64,000 bases of DNA from Lachnospiraceae bacterium AB2028 (GCA_000621425.1 KK211275.1:226523-290522); one strand, 5' to 3'; numbered from the stretch's first letter, positions 34,214-44,794 are shown. The notes: a model not told the origin generated them from the sequence alone. Numbers and translations: made by a program.

Positions 34214-34885
34214 ATGGAAAGTGCAAAGATCGCTAATCTTTATGATATTACTAAAACCATAGCGGCAGATGTGTTTGAAGGAAAGGAATATCCCTGGGAA
34301 GTGCTGCCGGAGATAGGTGCATTTATCGTTAAGCTGGGCGAGAGCCTGGATCCGGAAAAATATGAAAAAAGAGGCGAAAACATATGGGTAGCCAAAAGTG
34401 CCAAGGTTTTCGAGTCTGCATACCTTAACGGTCCCCTTATAATTGACGAAGAGGCTGAGGTAAGGCACTGTGCTTTCATAAGGGGCAATGCTATCGTAGG
34501 AAAGAACTGCGTAGTTGGTAATTCCACAGAGCTTAAGAATGTGATACTTTTTGATAATGTCCAGGTGCCCCATTACAATTATGTGGGTGATTCGATACTT
34601 GGATATAAGTCGCATATGGGTGCCGGCTCCATCACATCCAATGTAAAGAGCGACAAGACCCTGGTGGTTGTAAAGGACGGAGAGGACCGCATAGAGACCG
34701 GCCTTAAGAAGTTCGGCGCAATGCTGGGAGACTTTGTGGAAGTGGGCTGCAATTCAGTACTGAATCCCGGCTCTGTAATAGGGAGACATAGCAATATTTA
34801 TCCCACATCATGTGTCCGCGGCGTGATACATGAGAATAGCATATTTAAAAAGAGCGGCGAAGTCGTGAGGAAAGAAGAAAAATGA
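34214..34885 (+). CDS. Left-handed beta-helix acyltransferase-like protein (GlmU C-terminal type)
   Basis: A 223-residue protein whose core (about 60-205) consists of hexapeptide repeats forming a left-handed beta helix. NVQVPHYNYVGDSILG and MGAGSITSNVKSDK match the GlmU acetyltransferase half, but the uridylyltransferase half is absent. It may acetylate a sugar or act as a nucleotide-sugar-binding protein. It starts 4 bp after topB and overlaps the HD gene by ATGA. Confidence 0.8.
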   Translation: MESAKIANLYDITKTIAADVFEGKEYPWEVLPEIGAFIVKLGESLDPEKYEKRGENIWVAKSAKVFESAYLNGPLIIDEEAEVRHCAFIRGNAIVGKNCVVGNSTELKNVILFDNVQVPHYNYVGDSILGYKSHMGAGSITSNVKSDKTLVVVKDGEDRIETGLKKFGAMLGDFVEVGCNSVLNPGSVIGRHSNIYPTSCVRGVIHENSIFKKSGEVVRKEEK

Positions 34886-35376
34886 AGTTAAAGAATCTTT
34901 TCATACGGCATCTTCCGCCTGAAAATCTGAAGACATTCAAAAGTGTGCTTGCAGAAACCCGCAGGGATTCCCGTTTTGACGATATGACTAATTTCATTCA
35001 GCACGGTGATACCACGGTTAAGGAGCATTGCATTATGGTGGCATATACCGCATATTTCCTTGTGGTAAAGTTCGGTCTTAATGTTGATGAGAAATCCCTT
35101 ATCAGGGGCGCTCTTCTTCATGACTATTTTCTTTATGATTGGCATGAGAAATCCATGGCAAATATGATTCATGGGTTTACCCATCCCCATAAAGCATTCC
35201 TGCAGGCAAAGAAGGATTTTGATTTAAGTCATATCGAGTCTGATATGATAAAGCATCACATGTTTCCGCTGACGCCCATGCCGCCTGAAACAAAGGAGGG
35301 GCTTATCCTCTGTCTGGCGGATAAGATATGTGCAACAAGAGAAACCATTATGGGGCGGTTCCCCTGGAGGACTTAA
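34882..35376 (+). CDS. Small HD-domain phosphohydrolase
   Basis: A 164-residue HD-superfamily protein: KEHCIMVAYTAYF, the HD doublet in LLHDYFLYDW, then HPHKAF and IKHHMFPL, which supply further metal-binding His residues, and ending LADKICA. It resembles the phosphohydrolases often linked to cell-envelope operons. The start overlaps the preceding stop by four bases. Confidence 0.82.
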   Translation: MKLKNLFIRHLPPENLKTFKSVLAETRRDSRFDDMTNFIQHGDTTVKEHCIMVAYTAYFLVVKFGLNVDEKSLIRGALLHDYFLYDWHEKSMANMIHGFTHPHKAFLQAKKDFDLSHIESDMIKHHMFPLTPMPPETKEGLILCLADKICATRETIMGRFPWRT

Positions 35377-35380
35377 GGTT

Positions 35381-36286
35381 ATGATATTGGGTTATTTATC
35401 GGAGGGTGTTTCACTTTCGCCGTTTATGGTATGCGGAATGGATTTTCCCCAGCTTACCATCGCAATGCTTATTTACAGCTTTACGGGATGGATATACGAG
35501 TCAACTGTATATTCAATAGCTGAGCAGGGAAAGCTTATGAACAGGGGCTGCTTTATAGGGCCTTACTGTCCGATTTATGCGGTGGTCTCTATATTGAATC
35601 TTTATCTCCTGAGAGGCATAGAATCGCCGGTGAAGATAATGATAGTCTCATCACTTACGGTCTGTGCGGTAGAGTATATAACAAGCTGGGTGCTTGAGAA
35701 GGTTTTCAATGCCAGGTACTGGGACTACAGTGCATATCCGCTGAATATAAACGGAAGAATAAGCGTCCCTTCCGGAGTATTCTTCGGCCTTGCCATTTTA
35801 TTCCTGATAAAGCTTTATCATCCGGCTGTGGTCAGGTTCATGGCTCAGATACCGCCTGAGGTACGGTATTACGCATCCATAGCAATATGGATTGTATTCT
35901 TAAGCGATGCGGTATTTACTACCATAAGCATGTGCAATCTGAATAAGAAGTGTAAAGAGATTTATGATGCCATAGACAAGTATTCGGAGCAGCAGCTGGA
36001 CAAGATCAATTCAAAGGCCGGAAAGCTTAAAAAATTCCGTATGGTCCGCAGGGGACAGAAACTTGTGGTAATGGCCAAGGGTGTGAATAAGAAGATTGTA
36101 GAAGTTGAAGCACATTATCTGATGGCGGTAAAAGATTTCCAGTCCACAAGGTATCCGGGAATGATTGAACAGATGCGCCGCGTGCTCTCAAGGAAGGCAG
36201 GGGATTCATTTGATGAGCTTTCGGATGATGATATCGATGACGGAATTGTACCGGACACTGGGGAGTCGGAGGAATCGTTGAATTAA
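35381..36286 (+). CDS. CmpB-like membrane protein (PF06541, putative ABC-transporter type IV)
   Basis: A 301-residue membrane protein. The N-terminal half (about 15-190) has five or six membrane helices with the family signature SFTGWIYESTVYSI and GCFIGPYCPIYA. The C-terminal 110 residues are charged and likely coiled-coil, ending in an acidic tail. The function of the family is unknown; it is abundant in Clostridia. Start set to ATG 35381, behind TGGAGGAC; the frame is also open into the preceding gene. Confidence 0.8.
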   Translation: MILGYLSEGVSLSPFMVCGMDFPQLTIAMLIYSFTGWIYESTVYSIAEQGKLMNRGCFIGPYCPIYAVVSILNLYLLRGIESPVKIMIVSSLTVCAVEYITSWVLEKVFNARYWDYSAYPLNINGRISVPSGVFFGLAILFLIKLYHPAVVRFMAQIPPEVRYYASIAIWIVFLSDAVFTTISMCNLNKKCKEIYDAIDKYSEQQLDKINSKAGKLKKFRMVRRGQKLVVMAKGVNKKIVEVEAHYLMAVKDFQSTRYPGMIEQMRRVLSRKAGDSFDELSDDDIDDGIVPDTGESEESLN

Positions 36287-36289
36287 AAG

Positions 36290-36763
36290 CTACTGTTTAC
36301 TCTGCAGGATGTCGCTTATTTGGGTGAGACATTCGAAGGCGTAGTTGTAGCTTGCCCTTGCCTGGGCCTCTTTCTCTTCATCATATGTCTCAGCCTCATA
36401 TACTTCATGATAGAGCTGAACCGCATTGCGCATGGAAGTGGCTGCGCTGCGAGAAATATCAGATACGCTTTCATATCCCTTAGGCGGCTTTACATCTGCC
36501 ATCTGGGAGAATGTCTGGTCCATATAGTCCAGGTAGGAGAGCAGGTCAGTTGTAGCACCGTCGGATTGCGGATCAATGGCATTTATTGAAACCGACAGCT
36601 TTTCGACATTTGAAACAAAGGTGGTCATATTGGCAGTATAGTTTTCAACATCCTTTTTATTTGAGCAGCCTGTCATAAGTGTTACAAGTATGAATACAAG
36701 CATAATGGGGAGGATTTTTTGCCCCTTTTTTGATGTTTTTTCTGGGTTAAGGCTGAATTTCAT
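36290..36763 (-). CDS. Small lipoprotein of unknown function
   Basis: A 157-residue lipoprotein: basic N-terminus, hydrophobic stretch (PIMLVFILVTLMTGC) with lipobox LMTGC, then a helical acidic domain (about 40-157). It resembles the CHAP-less helical lipoproteins common in this group. It is convergent with the CmpB gene (3 bp between stops) and divergent from ilvB, with 125 bp between starts. Function unknown. Confidence 0.7.
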   Translation of the reverse strand: MKFSLNPEKTSKKGQKILPIMLVFILVTLMTGCSNKKDVENYTANMTTFVSNVEKLSVSINAIDPQSDGATTDLLSYLDYMDQTFSQMADVKPPKGYESVSDISRSAATSMRNAVQLYHEVYEAETYDEEKEAQARASYNYAFECLTQISDILQSKQ

Positions 36764-36888
36764 GATATAATAGTCCTTTAATGTATGTATTTTAACTGTT
36801 ATGAACAGTTTTTGATTTACCGTTAAGTTTTACTTAAGTGAATTTATCACAACTCATTTAATTATTCAAGTATGCGGGAGGTGGCGAG

Positions 36889-38502
36889 ATGAACGGTGCT
36901 GAGGCTCTGGTAAAATGTCTCGAACAGGAAAAAGTTAAGAGTGTATTCGGGTATCCCGGCGTGGCTATATGTCCTTTTTATGATGCCCTTTATAGTTCGG
37001 AAATAGAAACTGTGTTGGTTCGGACTGAGCAGAACGCTGCACATATGGCAAGCGGCATGGCAAGGGTGACGGGAAGGTCTGCAGTCTGTGCCGTGACATC
37101 CGGCCCGGGTGCGACCAATCTTATTACAGGCATAGCTACGGCTTTTGCCGATTCCATTCCTATGATCTGCATAACAGGTCAGGTAAGCTCAGAGCTTATC
37201 GGTTCTGATGTTTTCCAGGAGGCTGATATCACCGGCGCTGTGGAAAGCTTTGTAAAGTACTCATACCTGGTAAAGGATCCCAATGAGATCCCCAGGATCG
37301 TGAAAGAGGCTTTTTATATAGCCAATTCAGGCCGTCCCGGCCCTGTGCTTATCGACTTCCCCATGGATGTCCAGAAGGCAGAGATCAGGAAATTCGAGTA
37401 TCCCGATGAGGTGAAACTCCGTACCTACAAGCCTACCGTCAAGGGCAATGCGCTTCAGATAAAGAAGGTTATCAATGAATTTGAAAAGGCAAAGAAGCCC
37501 CTTATCTGTGCAGGCGGCGGCATCCATCTGGGCGATGCGGCAGCTAAGTTAAAAGAGCTGGTGGAGGAGTACCAGATACCGGTTGTTTCCACAATGATGG
37601 GAATAGGCGTGCTGCCTACGGAACATCATCTGTATTACGGAATGGTAGGAAATAACGGATCTCCTGCAGCCAACAGGGCGATGCGTGAAGCTGATATGAT
37701 CGTCATGATAGGCGCAAGGGTAGCTGACAGGGCAGTCAATCAGACAGAAGTGCTCACGGAGAATACGGTTCTCGTCCATATTGATGTGGATCCGGCGGAG
37801 ATAGGAAAGAATGCCGGTGCCACCATTCCTATCGTCGGTGACGCGGGACATATTCTTGCTGATATGGCGGAATACGAGATAGACGGTGATTATGCCGCAT
37901 GGATAAAGGAACTGGACGGCTACAAGAAAGACCTTAAGGTCATAAGGCCTGATCACCCGGGGTATGTGGATCCGGCAGCTTTTGTAAGAATGCTTTCACA
38001 GAAGATGGAAGATGATGCAGTTTATGTGGCTGACGTGGGACAGAATCAGATTTGGTCTTGCAGAAATCATATCGTGAGAAACGGAAGGTTCTTAACCAGC
38101 GGCGGCATGGGAACAATGGGGTATTCAATTCCTGCAGCCATAGGAGCAAAGTATGCATCTTCGGGAAGGCAGGTTGTTGCAGTCTGCGGTGACGGTTCTT
38201 TCCAGATGTCAATGATGGAGCTTGCCACCATGAAGCAGTACGGCATAAAGGTTAAGATAGTCGTAATGAGAAACAGCTATCTGGGAATGGTCCGTCAGTA
38301 CCAGCATTTTTCATTAAAGGACCGTTATGCAATGGTTGAACTGAATAAAGAGCCGGATCTTGAACATATTGCAAAGGCTTACGATATGAAATATATGCTG
38401 ATAGCAGATATGGAAGATGCGGAAAAGCAGATAGAGGGATTTTTGGCAGATGAGGATTCATGTCTTTGTGAGTGCCTGATAGACCCCATGGATCTGGTTT
38501 AA
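36889..38502 (+). CDS. ilvB: Acetolactate synthase, large subunit
   Basis: A 537-residue thiamine-diphosphate enzyme joining two pyruvates to acetolactate in valine/leucine synthesis. The catalytic Glu is in VRTEQNAAHMA, and the TPP motif is GDGSFQMSMMEL followed by NNSYLGM-like MRNSYLGMVRQ. FAD and regulatory regions are of the biosynthetic kind, and a small-subunit gene follows at once. RBS GGGAGGTGG. Confidence 0.94.
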   Translation: MNGAEALVKCLEQEKVKSVFGYPGVAICPFYDALYSSEIETVLVRTEQNAAHMASGMARVTGRSAVCAVTSGPGATNLITGIATAFADSIPMICITGQVSSELIGSDVFQEADITGAVESFVKYSYLVKDPNEIPRIVKEAFYIANSGRPGPVLIDFPMDVQKAEIRKFEYPDEVKLRTYKPTVKGNALQIKKVINEFEKAKKPLICAGGGIHLGDAAAKLKELVEEYQIPVVSTMMGIGVLPTEHHLYYGMVGNNGSPAANRAMREADMIVMIGARVADRAVNQTEVLTENTVLVHIDVDPAEIGKNAGATIPIVGDAGHILADMAEYEIDGDYAAWIKELDGYKKDLKVIRPDHPGYVDPAAFVRMLSQKMEDDAVYVADVGQNQIWSCRNHIVRNGRFLTSGGMGTMGYSIPAAIGAKYASSGRQVVAVCGDGSFQMSMMELATMKQYGIKVKIVVMRNSYLGMVRQYQHFSLKDRYAMVELNKEPDLEHIAKAYDMKYMLIADMEDAEKQIEGFLADEDSCLCECLIDPMDLV

Positions 38503-38517
38503 GGAGGGACAGTGCAT

Positions 38518-39000
38518 ATGAAAAGGATTTTTTCAGTACTGGTTGAAAACAGAAGCGGTGTTCTCTGGAAAGTGGCAGGACTCTTTTCCAGGAGAGGATA
38601 TAATATTAACTCGCTTGCAGTGGGCGAGACAGATGACAGCCATGTGTCAATGATGACCATATTGAGCAGCGGTTCTGAGCAGACATTAGAGCAGATTGAA
38701 AAGCAGCTTAATAAAAAACTGGATGTCATAAAGGTTAAGACCTTTGATGAGAGCAGGGCTATCACAAGGGAACTTATGCTTATGAAGGTTAAGTATAATA
38801 AGACCAACAGGCGTGAGATAATGGAGATCTGTGAGGTGATGGGGGCCGAGATCGTTGATATGTCTGAAAATCTTATGATGCTGCAGATCTGCAGCACACC
38901 GGAAAAGATACAGCTCATGATAAGCATGTTGGCCCAGGTCAGCATAGTGGAAGTGGCCCGCACCGGAACCCTTGCTCTTCAGAAATGCATGGAAGACTGA
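38518..39000 (+). CDS. ilvN: Acetolactate synthase, small regulatory subunit (first copy)
   Basis: A 160-residue valine-sensing subunit. The N-terminal ACT domain has the family signature FSVLVENRSGVLWKVAGLFSRRGYNINSL, shown here only as its start and end: FSVLVENRSG and RRGYNINSL. ATG 38518 is favoured over GTG 38512, because GGAGGG at 38503-38508 has correct spacing only to the former. It is co-transcribed with ilvB (15 bp gap). Confidence 0.92.
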   Translation: MKRIFSVLVENRSGVLWKVAGLFSRRGYNINSLAVGETDDSHVSMMTILSSGSEQTLEQIEKQLNKKLDVIKVKTFDESRAITRELMLMKVKYNKTNRREIMEICEVMGAEIVDMSENLMMLQICSTPEKIQLMISMLAQVSIVEVARTGTLALQKCMED

Positions 39001-39024
39001 GCAAAATAAGAATTTGAAATTTTT

Positions 39025-39053
39025 TTGCAGTAAATGATATTTTTTGGTATACT
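39025..39053 (+). promoter_or_regulatory. Internal promoter before the second small subunit
   Basis: TTGCAG (39025-39030), exactly 17 bp, TATACT (39048-39053). It lies in the 97-bp gap behind the first ilvN and should drive the second copy and ilvC. Confidence 0.7.
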
Positions 39054-39097
39054 CTTCTCTGTATTTGTTTTACAGAAAGATTTTTCAGGAGGCAAAA

Positions 39098-39637
39098 ATG
39101 ACTTCGCAGGCAGCACCGCAGATGAAAACTCAAATGAATAAAAAAGTATTTCAGCTTCTTGTAGATAATACATCTGGCGTTCTCAGCCGTATTGCCGGTC
39201 TTTTTTCAAGACGCGGCTACAATATTGAAAGTATCACTGCGGGCGTGACAGCAGATCCCCGCTTTACTCGTATAACCATAGTTACCAGCGGCGACGATGA
39301 GATCCTTGAGCAGATCGAAAAGCAGGTCGCTAAACTGGTGGATGTGCGCAATATCAAGGTACTTAATCCGGACGATTCTGTATACAGGGAACTCTGCCTG
39401 ATAAAGGTCGAAGTTACCGAGAAGAGCAGGGAAGGTCTTATAGCTGTTTCCAATGTGTTCAGGGCGAATATCATAGATGTTAGCCAGACCTCAATGATAG
39501 TAGAAATCACCGGTAACCAGAATAAGATCCATGCATTCTTGGAACTTTTGAACGGATATAAGATACTTGAGATAGGAAGAACAGGTATCACAGGTCTTAC
39601 CAGAGGCGATGAAGACGTGGTCTGGTTTGATGACTGA
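39098..39637 (+). CDS. ilvH: Acetolactate synthase, small regulatory subunit (second copy)
   Basis: A 179-residue ACT-domain protein paralogous to the first: FQLLVDNTSGVLSRI, RRGYNIESITAG and EKSREGLIAVSNVFRANIID. It is about 20 residues longer, with an N-terminal extension and a C-terminal tail ending in acidic residues. The symbol is used for a second small subunit; the real pairing is unknown. Start at ATG 39098 behind CAGGAGG. It has its own promoter. Confidence 0.85.
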   Translation: MTSQAAPQMKTQMNKKVFQLLVDNTSGVLSRIAGLFSRRGYNIESITAGVTADPRFTRITIVTSGDDEILEQIEKQVAKLVDVRNIKVLNPDDSVYRELCLIKVEVTEKSREGLIAVSNVFRANIIDVSQTSMIVEITGNQNKIHAFLELLNGYKILEIGRTGITGLTRGDEDVVWFDD

Positions 39638-39665
39638 AGCAGGGCATATTATATTAAGTTTGTAG

Positions 39666-40763
<1,098 letters not shown>

Positions 40764-40803
40764 TCATTTTCATACAAGATTAAGATAAATATGATATGAA
40801 TTA

Positions 40804-40838
40804 AGGGCTGCTGCAATGTTTTGTGGCAGCTCCTTTTT
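40804..40838 (+). terminator. Terminator after ilvC
   Basis: AGGGCTGC pairs with GCAGCTCC (one G-U), loop of about 13 nt, followed by six T. Confidence 0.8.
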
Positions 40839-40855
40839 TATGGGGCACGGCTACT

Positions 40856-40883
40856 TTGTTTTCAATAAAAAAAATAATATAAT
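40856..40883 (+). promoter_or_regulatory. Promoter of the chemoreceptor-like gene
   Basis: TTGTTT (40856-40861), 16 bp, TATAAT (40878-40883). The transcript start would lie almost at the ATG of 40891, and no Shine-Dalgarno sequence is present between. Confidence 0.5.
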
Positions 40884-40890
40884 GTAACAG

Positions 40891-42117
40891 ATGAAAAAAT
40901 GGGGTAAGGATAAAAAAAGAACGCATGCATATGAGATAAACCGGCTTATCAGCATAAGCTTCGGTATTGCCTTCGGTGTGATTTATCTTGCCGGACTGGA
41001 GATACTTTATCTGACAGGGGCGGAGACGAGTGTGCTGGTATGGGATGCTCTTGTCATGCTGGGGCTCTACCTGATTCTTTATCTGATAGTAGTGCTTTTC
41101 CTGATCCGGAAAATTAATAATATGTTTGCTCCTTTAGAGAGGTTCGTGCGAAACATGATCCGGGATAAGGAGATTGCGGCAACGGACGGTGATCTGGAAA
41201 AACTGGCACAGTCACTTAGTGATAATATGTCACAGCGTAAGGAGGAGAATAGTCTTCTTGAAAGCAAGCTTTCGACTACGCGAAGTGACTTACGCAGGGT
41301 AAACAGCAAGGCTAGAAGCGAGAGTGGGCAGCTTAGAAGGGAGCTGGTTAACTGTATAGATATTGCGGATGCCGCAGCCAACGGCATTATGGTTAATAAT
41401 GATGATTTAGAGAAACTACTTGATGAGCTGGATAAGCTTTTGCCTTATCTTGATAAAGTGTCAAAGGACAGGGATGCTTTATTAAGGGAAAGGGCAGACC
41501 TGGATGAAAGCCTTAAGGCTATTTCAAAGAAGGTAAAGGGAATAGCAGAGAACGTCAGTGAGCTAAAGACAGACCAGGAGAGCCTGGAAGATATGAATGA
41601 CAGGTCCGCGGAGCTGGTGGAGACCCTGTACAATGACATGGCTGGACTGCAGAGCCTTTCGGCCCAGCTTAACCTTTATGCAACTAATACGGCTATGGAT
41701 ATATCCAGGAACGGTTTTGAAACCTACGCGGCAGTTGCGGCAATAGATGAGATGGAGAGCCTTACAAAGAAGATACTTGATACGACGGATGCCCTTACCC
41801 TTATGATAATCAGGATACGGAACGAGCTCAGGCTTTCTGAGGACCAGACAAGGGTCTGCATAGAAAAGGGGGCCGAGAGCGGGACTGCAGCAGCTGAACT
41901 GGAAGATGATATCTCAAAGGCTGATGCAGAAATGGAGGGATTTTTCAGGACTGTGTCAGGAATGAATGATGATATCCAGAAGGCGGCTGAGCTTAAAAAC
42001 GTAGGCGGAAGAAGGGAAACATTAAGCAGAGGACTGAATGGAAGTGAAATGGCGGTCCGTGCACTTGCTGAAAGGCTGGTAATGATAGCAGATGAACACA
42101 ACGGAGAAGAAAATTAA
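40891..42117 (+). CDS. Degenerate chemoreceptor-like membrane protein
   Basis: A 408-residue protein: two N-terminal membrane helices (about 20-37 and 50-72) with almost no periplasmic loop, then a long coiled coil. Around 255-290 it contains LNLYATNTAMDISRNGFETYAAVAAIDEM, clearly patterned on the signalling tip of methyl-accepting chemotaxis proteins, though many tip residues differ (only parts quoted: LNLYATNTAMDIS, YAAVAAIDEM). It may have lost CheA coupling. It has a near-consensus promoter but no ribosome site. It overlaps mnmA by 26 bp. Confidence 0.7.
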   Translation: MKKWGKDKKRTHAYEINRLISISFGIAFGVIYLAGLEILYLTGAETSVLVWDALVMLGLYLILYLIVVLFLIRKINNMFAPLERFVRNMIRDKEIAATDGDLEKLAQSLSDNMSQRKEENSLLESKLSTTRSDLRRVNSKARSESGQLRRELVNCIDIADAAANGIMVNNDDLEKLLDELDKLLPYLDKVSKDRDALLRERADLDESLKAISKKVKGIAENVSELKTDQESLEDMNDRSAELVETLYNDMAGLQSLSAQLNLYATNTAMDISRNGFETYAAVAAIDEMESLTKKILDTTDALTLMIIRIRNELRLSEDQTRVCIEKGAESGTAAAELEDDISKADAEMEGFFRTVSGMNDDIQKAAELKNVGGRRETLSRGLNGSEMAVRALAERLVMIADEHNGEEN

Positions 42118-43195
42118 CAGAACAGCCCTTATAGCCATGAGCGGTGGTGTCGATTCTTCCGTGGCTGCATGGCTGATGATACAGAGAGGCTATGAGTGCG
42201 AAGGCGTGACCATGCGCCTTTATCATAACGAGGAAAACACCTGCAATTTCAAGAGCTGCTGTTCTGATAAGGATGTGGCAGATGCCAGGAGAGTATCCGC
42301 GTCAATGGGGATGCCTTATTCTGTGCTCAATTTTACTGATGCTTTTGATGAAAAGATAATAAAGCGTTTTGTAAACACTTATGAAGATGGCGGGACTCCT
42401 AATCCCTGCATTGACTGCAACAGGTATATGAAATTTGAAAAGCTGCTTGATACAGCGCTGGAACGTGGCAGGGAAAAAATTGTAACAGGCCATTACGCAC
42501 GCATAGATTACGATGTCCCTTCGGAAAGGTTTATCCTGAAAAAAGGCCTTGATGCTGACAAGGACCAGTCATATGTACTTTATGACCTGACCCAGGACCA
42601 GCTTTCACATACTGTGTTCCCACTGGGGGAGCTTACCAAGACGCAGGTGCGTGAGATAGCGACTGAAAACGGATTCCTTAATGCTGACAAGAGAGAGTCC
42701 CAGGATATATGCTTTGTACCTGACGGAGATTATGCGGCGTTTATAGAAAACTATACAGGGAAGAAATATGAGGCCGGTGATTTCGTGGATGCTGAGGGAA
42801 ATGTGCTGGGAAGACATAAAGGCGTGATTCATTACACCATAGGCCAGAGAAAGGGACTGGGTATCGCAGCGGAAAGCCCGTATTATGTGACGGGACTTGA
42901 TACAGTTAGCAATAGGGTAATTCTTTCTCATGGTGACGGACTGTTTGCAAGAGGGCTGTATGCCACAGAGCTTAATCTCATTTCCGCGCCGAAGATAGAG
43001 GGGGAAATCAGGTGTGCCGCTAAGATAAGATACCGGCAGAAGGAACAGCCATGCGTTGTGCGCCAGACCGACAGTGACCGTATAGAGGTGGTATTTGATG
43101 AACCCCAGCGCGCCATAACAAAGGGACAGGCCGTAGTGCTTTATGACGGGGATACTGTCATAGGGGGCGGCAGGATAGGCGGAAGACTGGACTGA
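42092..43195 (+). CDS. mnmA: tRNA-specific 2-thiouridylase
   Basis: A 367-residue enzyme that thiolates U34 of tRNA Lys, Glu and Gln. The PP-loop is AMSGGVDSSVA, the first catalytic Cys is in NPCIDCN, and the second is in SQDICFVPDGDY; the HYTIGQRKGLGI stretch is typical. Start at ATG 42092 lies inside the preceding gene in another frame, so translation is probably coupled. Length is normal. Confidence 0.95.
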   Translation: MNTTEKKINRTALIAMSGGVDSSVAAWLMIQRGYECEGVTMRLYHNEENTCNFKSCCSDKDVADARRVSASMGMPYSVLNFTDAFDEKIIKRFVNTYEDGGTPNPCIDCNRYMKFEKLLDTALERGREKIVTGHYARIDYDVPSERFILKKGLDADKDQSYVLYDLTQDQLSHTVFPLGELTKTQVREIATENGFLNADKRESQDICFVPDGDYAAFIENYTGKKYEAGDFVDAEGNVLGRHKGVIHYTIGQRKGLGIAAESPYYVTGLDTVSNRVILSHGDGLFARGLYATELNLISAPKIEGEIRCAAKIRYRQKEQPCVVRQTDSDRIEVVFDEPQRAITKGQAVVLYDGDTVIGGGRIGGRLD

Positions 43196-43219
43196 CGGAA
43201 TTCGAATAATAATTATTAT

Positions 43220-44743
43220 ATGTCAAAAGAAGATCGTACATACATTGCTATAGACTTAAAAAGTTTCTTTGCTTCAGTTGAGGCTGCAGACAGGGATCTG
43301 GATCCCCTGACAGTCAATCTTGTTGTAGCTGATTCATCAAGAACTGAAAAGACCATATGCCTGGCTGTTTCTCCGGCTCTGAAAGCTTACGGCATACCGG
43401 GGCGGGCCAGGCTTTTTGAGGTGGTCCAGAAAGTAAAGGAAGTGAATGCGGCAAGGCTAAGGGCGGCAGGCGGCGCATTTTCAGGCCGCTCTTTCAATGC
43501 GCCGGAGCTTGATGCTGATAAGACCCTGGAACTGGACTATATAGTCGCTCCGCCCAGAATGAAACTTTATCTGGATACCAGTGAAAAGATCAATTCTATT
43601 TATCTTAAATATGTAGCACCGGAAGACATGCTGATATATTCGGTGGATGAGGTTTTTCTGGATGTGACCCATTACCTGGATACTTATAAAATGACAGCCC
43701 ATGAGCTGGCCAGGCGCATGATACAGGATGTTTTAGCGGAAACTCATATAACAGCAACGGCAGGTATTGGCACGAACATGTACCTGGCAAAGGTTGCCAT
43801 GGACATAACCGCAAAGCATATCCCTGCGGACAAGGACGGTGTCCGTATTGCAGAGCTGAATGAGGAAAGCTATAGGACGTCGCTATGGAACCATAGGCCG
43901 CTTACTGATTTCTGGCGTGTGGGACCGGGGACAGCAAAAAAATTAAAATCTCATGGAATGAGTACTATGGGAGATGTGGCACTTTGTTCAACAGGTGATA
44001 AGGGGGAGTATTATAACGAAGACCTGCTGTATAAGCTGTTCGGTGTAAATGCAGAGCTATTGATAGATCACGCATGGGGGTGGGAACCCTGCACCATAGA
44101 AGATGCGAAAAGCTATCAGCCTAAGAGCAGCAGCTTAAGCGTGGGTCAGGTGCTGCAGGAAGCATATACAGCTGAGAAAGGCCGGCTTATCGCAAAGGAG
44201 ATGGCAGATTCCTTAAGCCAGGATCTAGTAGCGAAGGAGCTTGTGACAGACCAGGTAGTGCTGACTGTAATCTATGATGTGGACAACCTTCTGGATCCTG
44301 CAAGAAAGAAAGAGTATAAAGGCCCTATAGGGAAGGACTACTATGGCAGGCTGGTTCCCAAGCCGGCACACGGATCGGAGAATCTTGATGGATATACATC
44401 TTCTTCAAGCAGCATAACCAAGGCTGTTGAGCTGCTTTACGACCGCATAGTGGACAATAAGCTGTTAGTAAGAAAGATATATGTGGTAATGGAACATATT
44501 GTTGACAGGGATGTAAAGGTTGAGCAGGAATCTCAGTATAAGCAGCTGTCACTGACAGATATTACGGAGTCTGAGGAAAAAGCGGAGAAAGAACAGAAGG
44601 AATTAAAGGAGCTGGAACTGCAGAAAGCCATGCTGGGGGTTCAGAAGAAGTACGGACGCAATGTGATACTTAAGGGAATGAACCTGGAGGAAGGGGCTAC
44701 GGCAAGAGACCGTAACAAGCAGATAGGCGGCCATAAAGCATAA
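43220..44743 (+). CDS. Y-family DNA polymerase (UmuC/DinB-like)
   Basis: A 507-residue translesion polymerase. The first metal motif is AIDLKSFFASVEAADR and the second is YSVDEVFLDVT; a helix-hairpin-helix follows (FWRVGPGTAKKLKSHG). It is longer than DinB by a C-terminal charged tail (about 420-507), like the UvrX/YqjW type of Firmicutes. No obvious beta-clamp motif is seen except the QLSLTD stretch (about 443-448), which fits QxSLF-type clamp peptides. It lies 24 bp behind mnmA. Confidence 0.9.
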   Translation: MSKEDRTYIAIDLKSFFASVEAADRDLDPLTVNLVVADSSRTEKTICLAVSPALKAYGIPGRARLFEVVQKVKEVNAARLRAAGGAFSGRSFNAPELDADKTLELDYIVAPPRMKLYLDTSEKINSIYLKYVAPEDMLIYSVDEVFLDVTHYLDTYKMTAHELARRMIQDVLAETHITATAGIGTNMYLAKVAMDITAKHIPADKDGVRIAELNEESYRTSLWNHRPLTDFWRVGPGTAKKLKSHGMSTMGDVALCSTGDKGEYYNEDLLYKLFGVNAELLIDHAWGWEPCTIEDAKSYQPKSSSLSVGQVLQEAYTAEKGRLIAKEMADSLSQDLVAKELVTDQVVLTVIYDVDNLLDPARKKEYKGPIGKDYYGRLVPKPAHGSENLDGYTSSSSSITKAVELLYDRIVDNKLLVRKIYVVMEHIVDRDVKVEQESQYKQLSLTDITESEEKAEKEQKELKELELQKAMLGVQKKYGRNVILKGMNLEEGATARDRNKQIGGHKA

Positions 44744-44765
44744 CGAAAAAGCCTGAAGTTTTTGC

Positions 44766-44794
44766 TTGTGTAGGGACATTTTATTAGTTATAAT
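44766..44794 (+). promoter_or_regulatory. Promoter of the DAHP synthase gene
   Basis: TTGTGT (44766-44771), 17 bp, TATAAT (44789-44794). A leader of about 60 nt follows with the small dyad CAGCC-TT-GGCTG. Confidence 0.6.
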
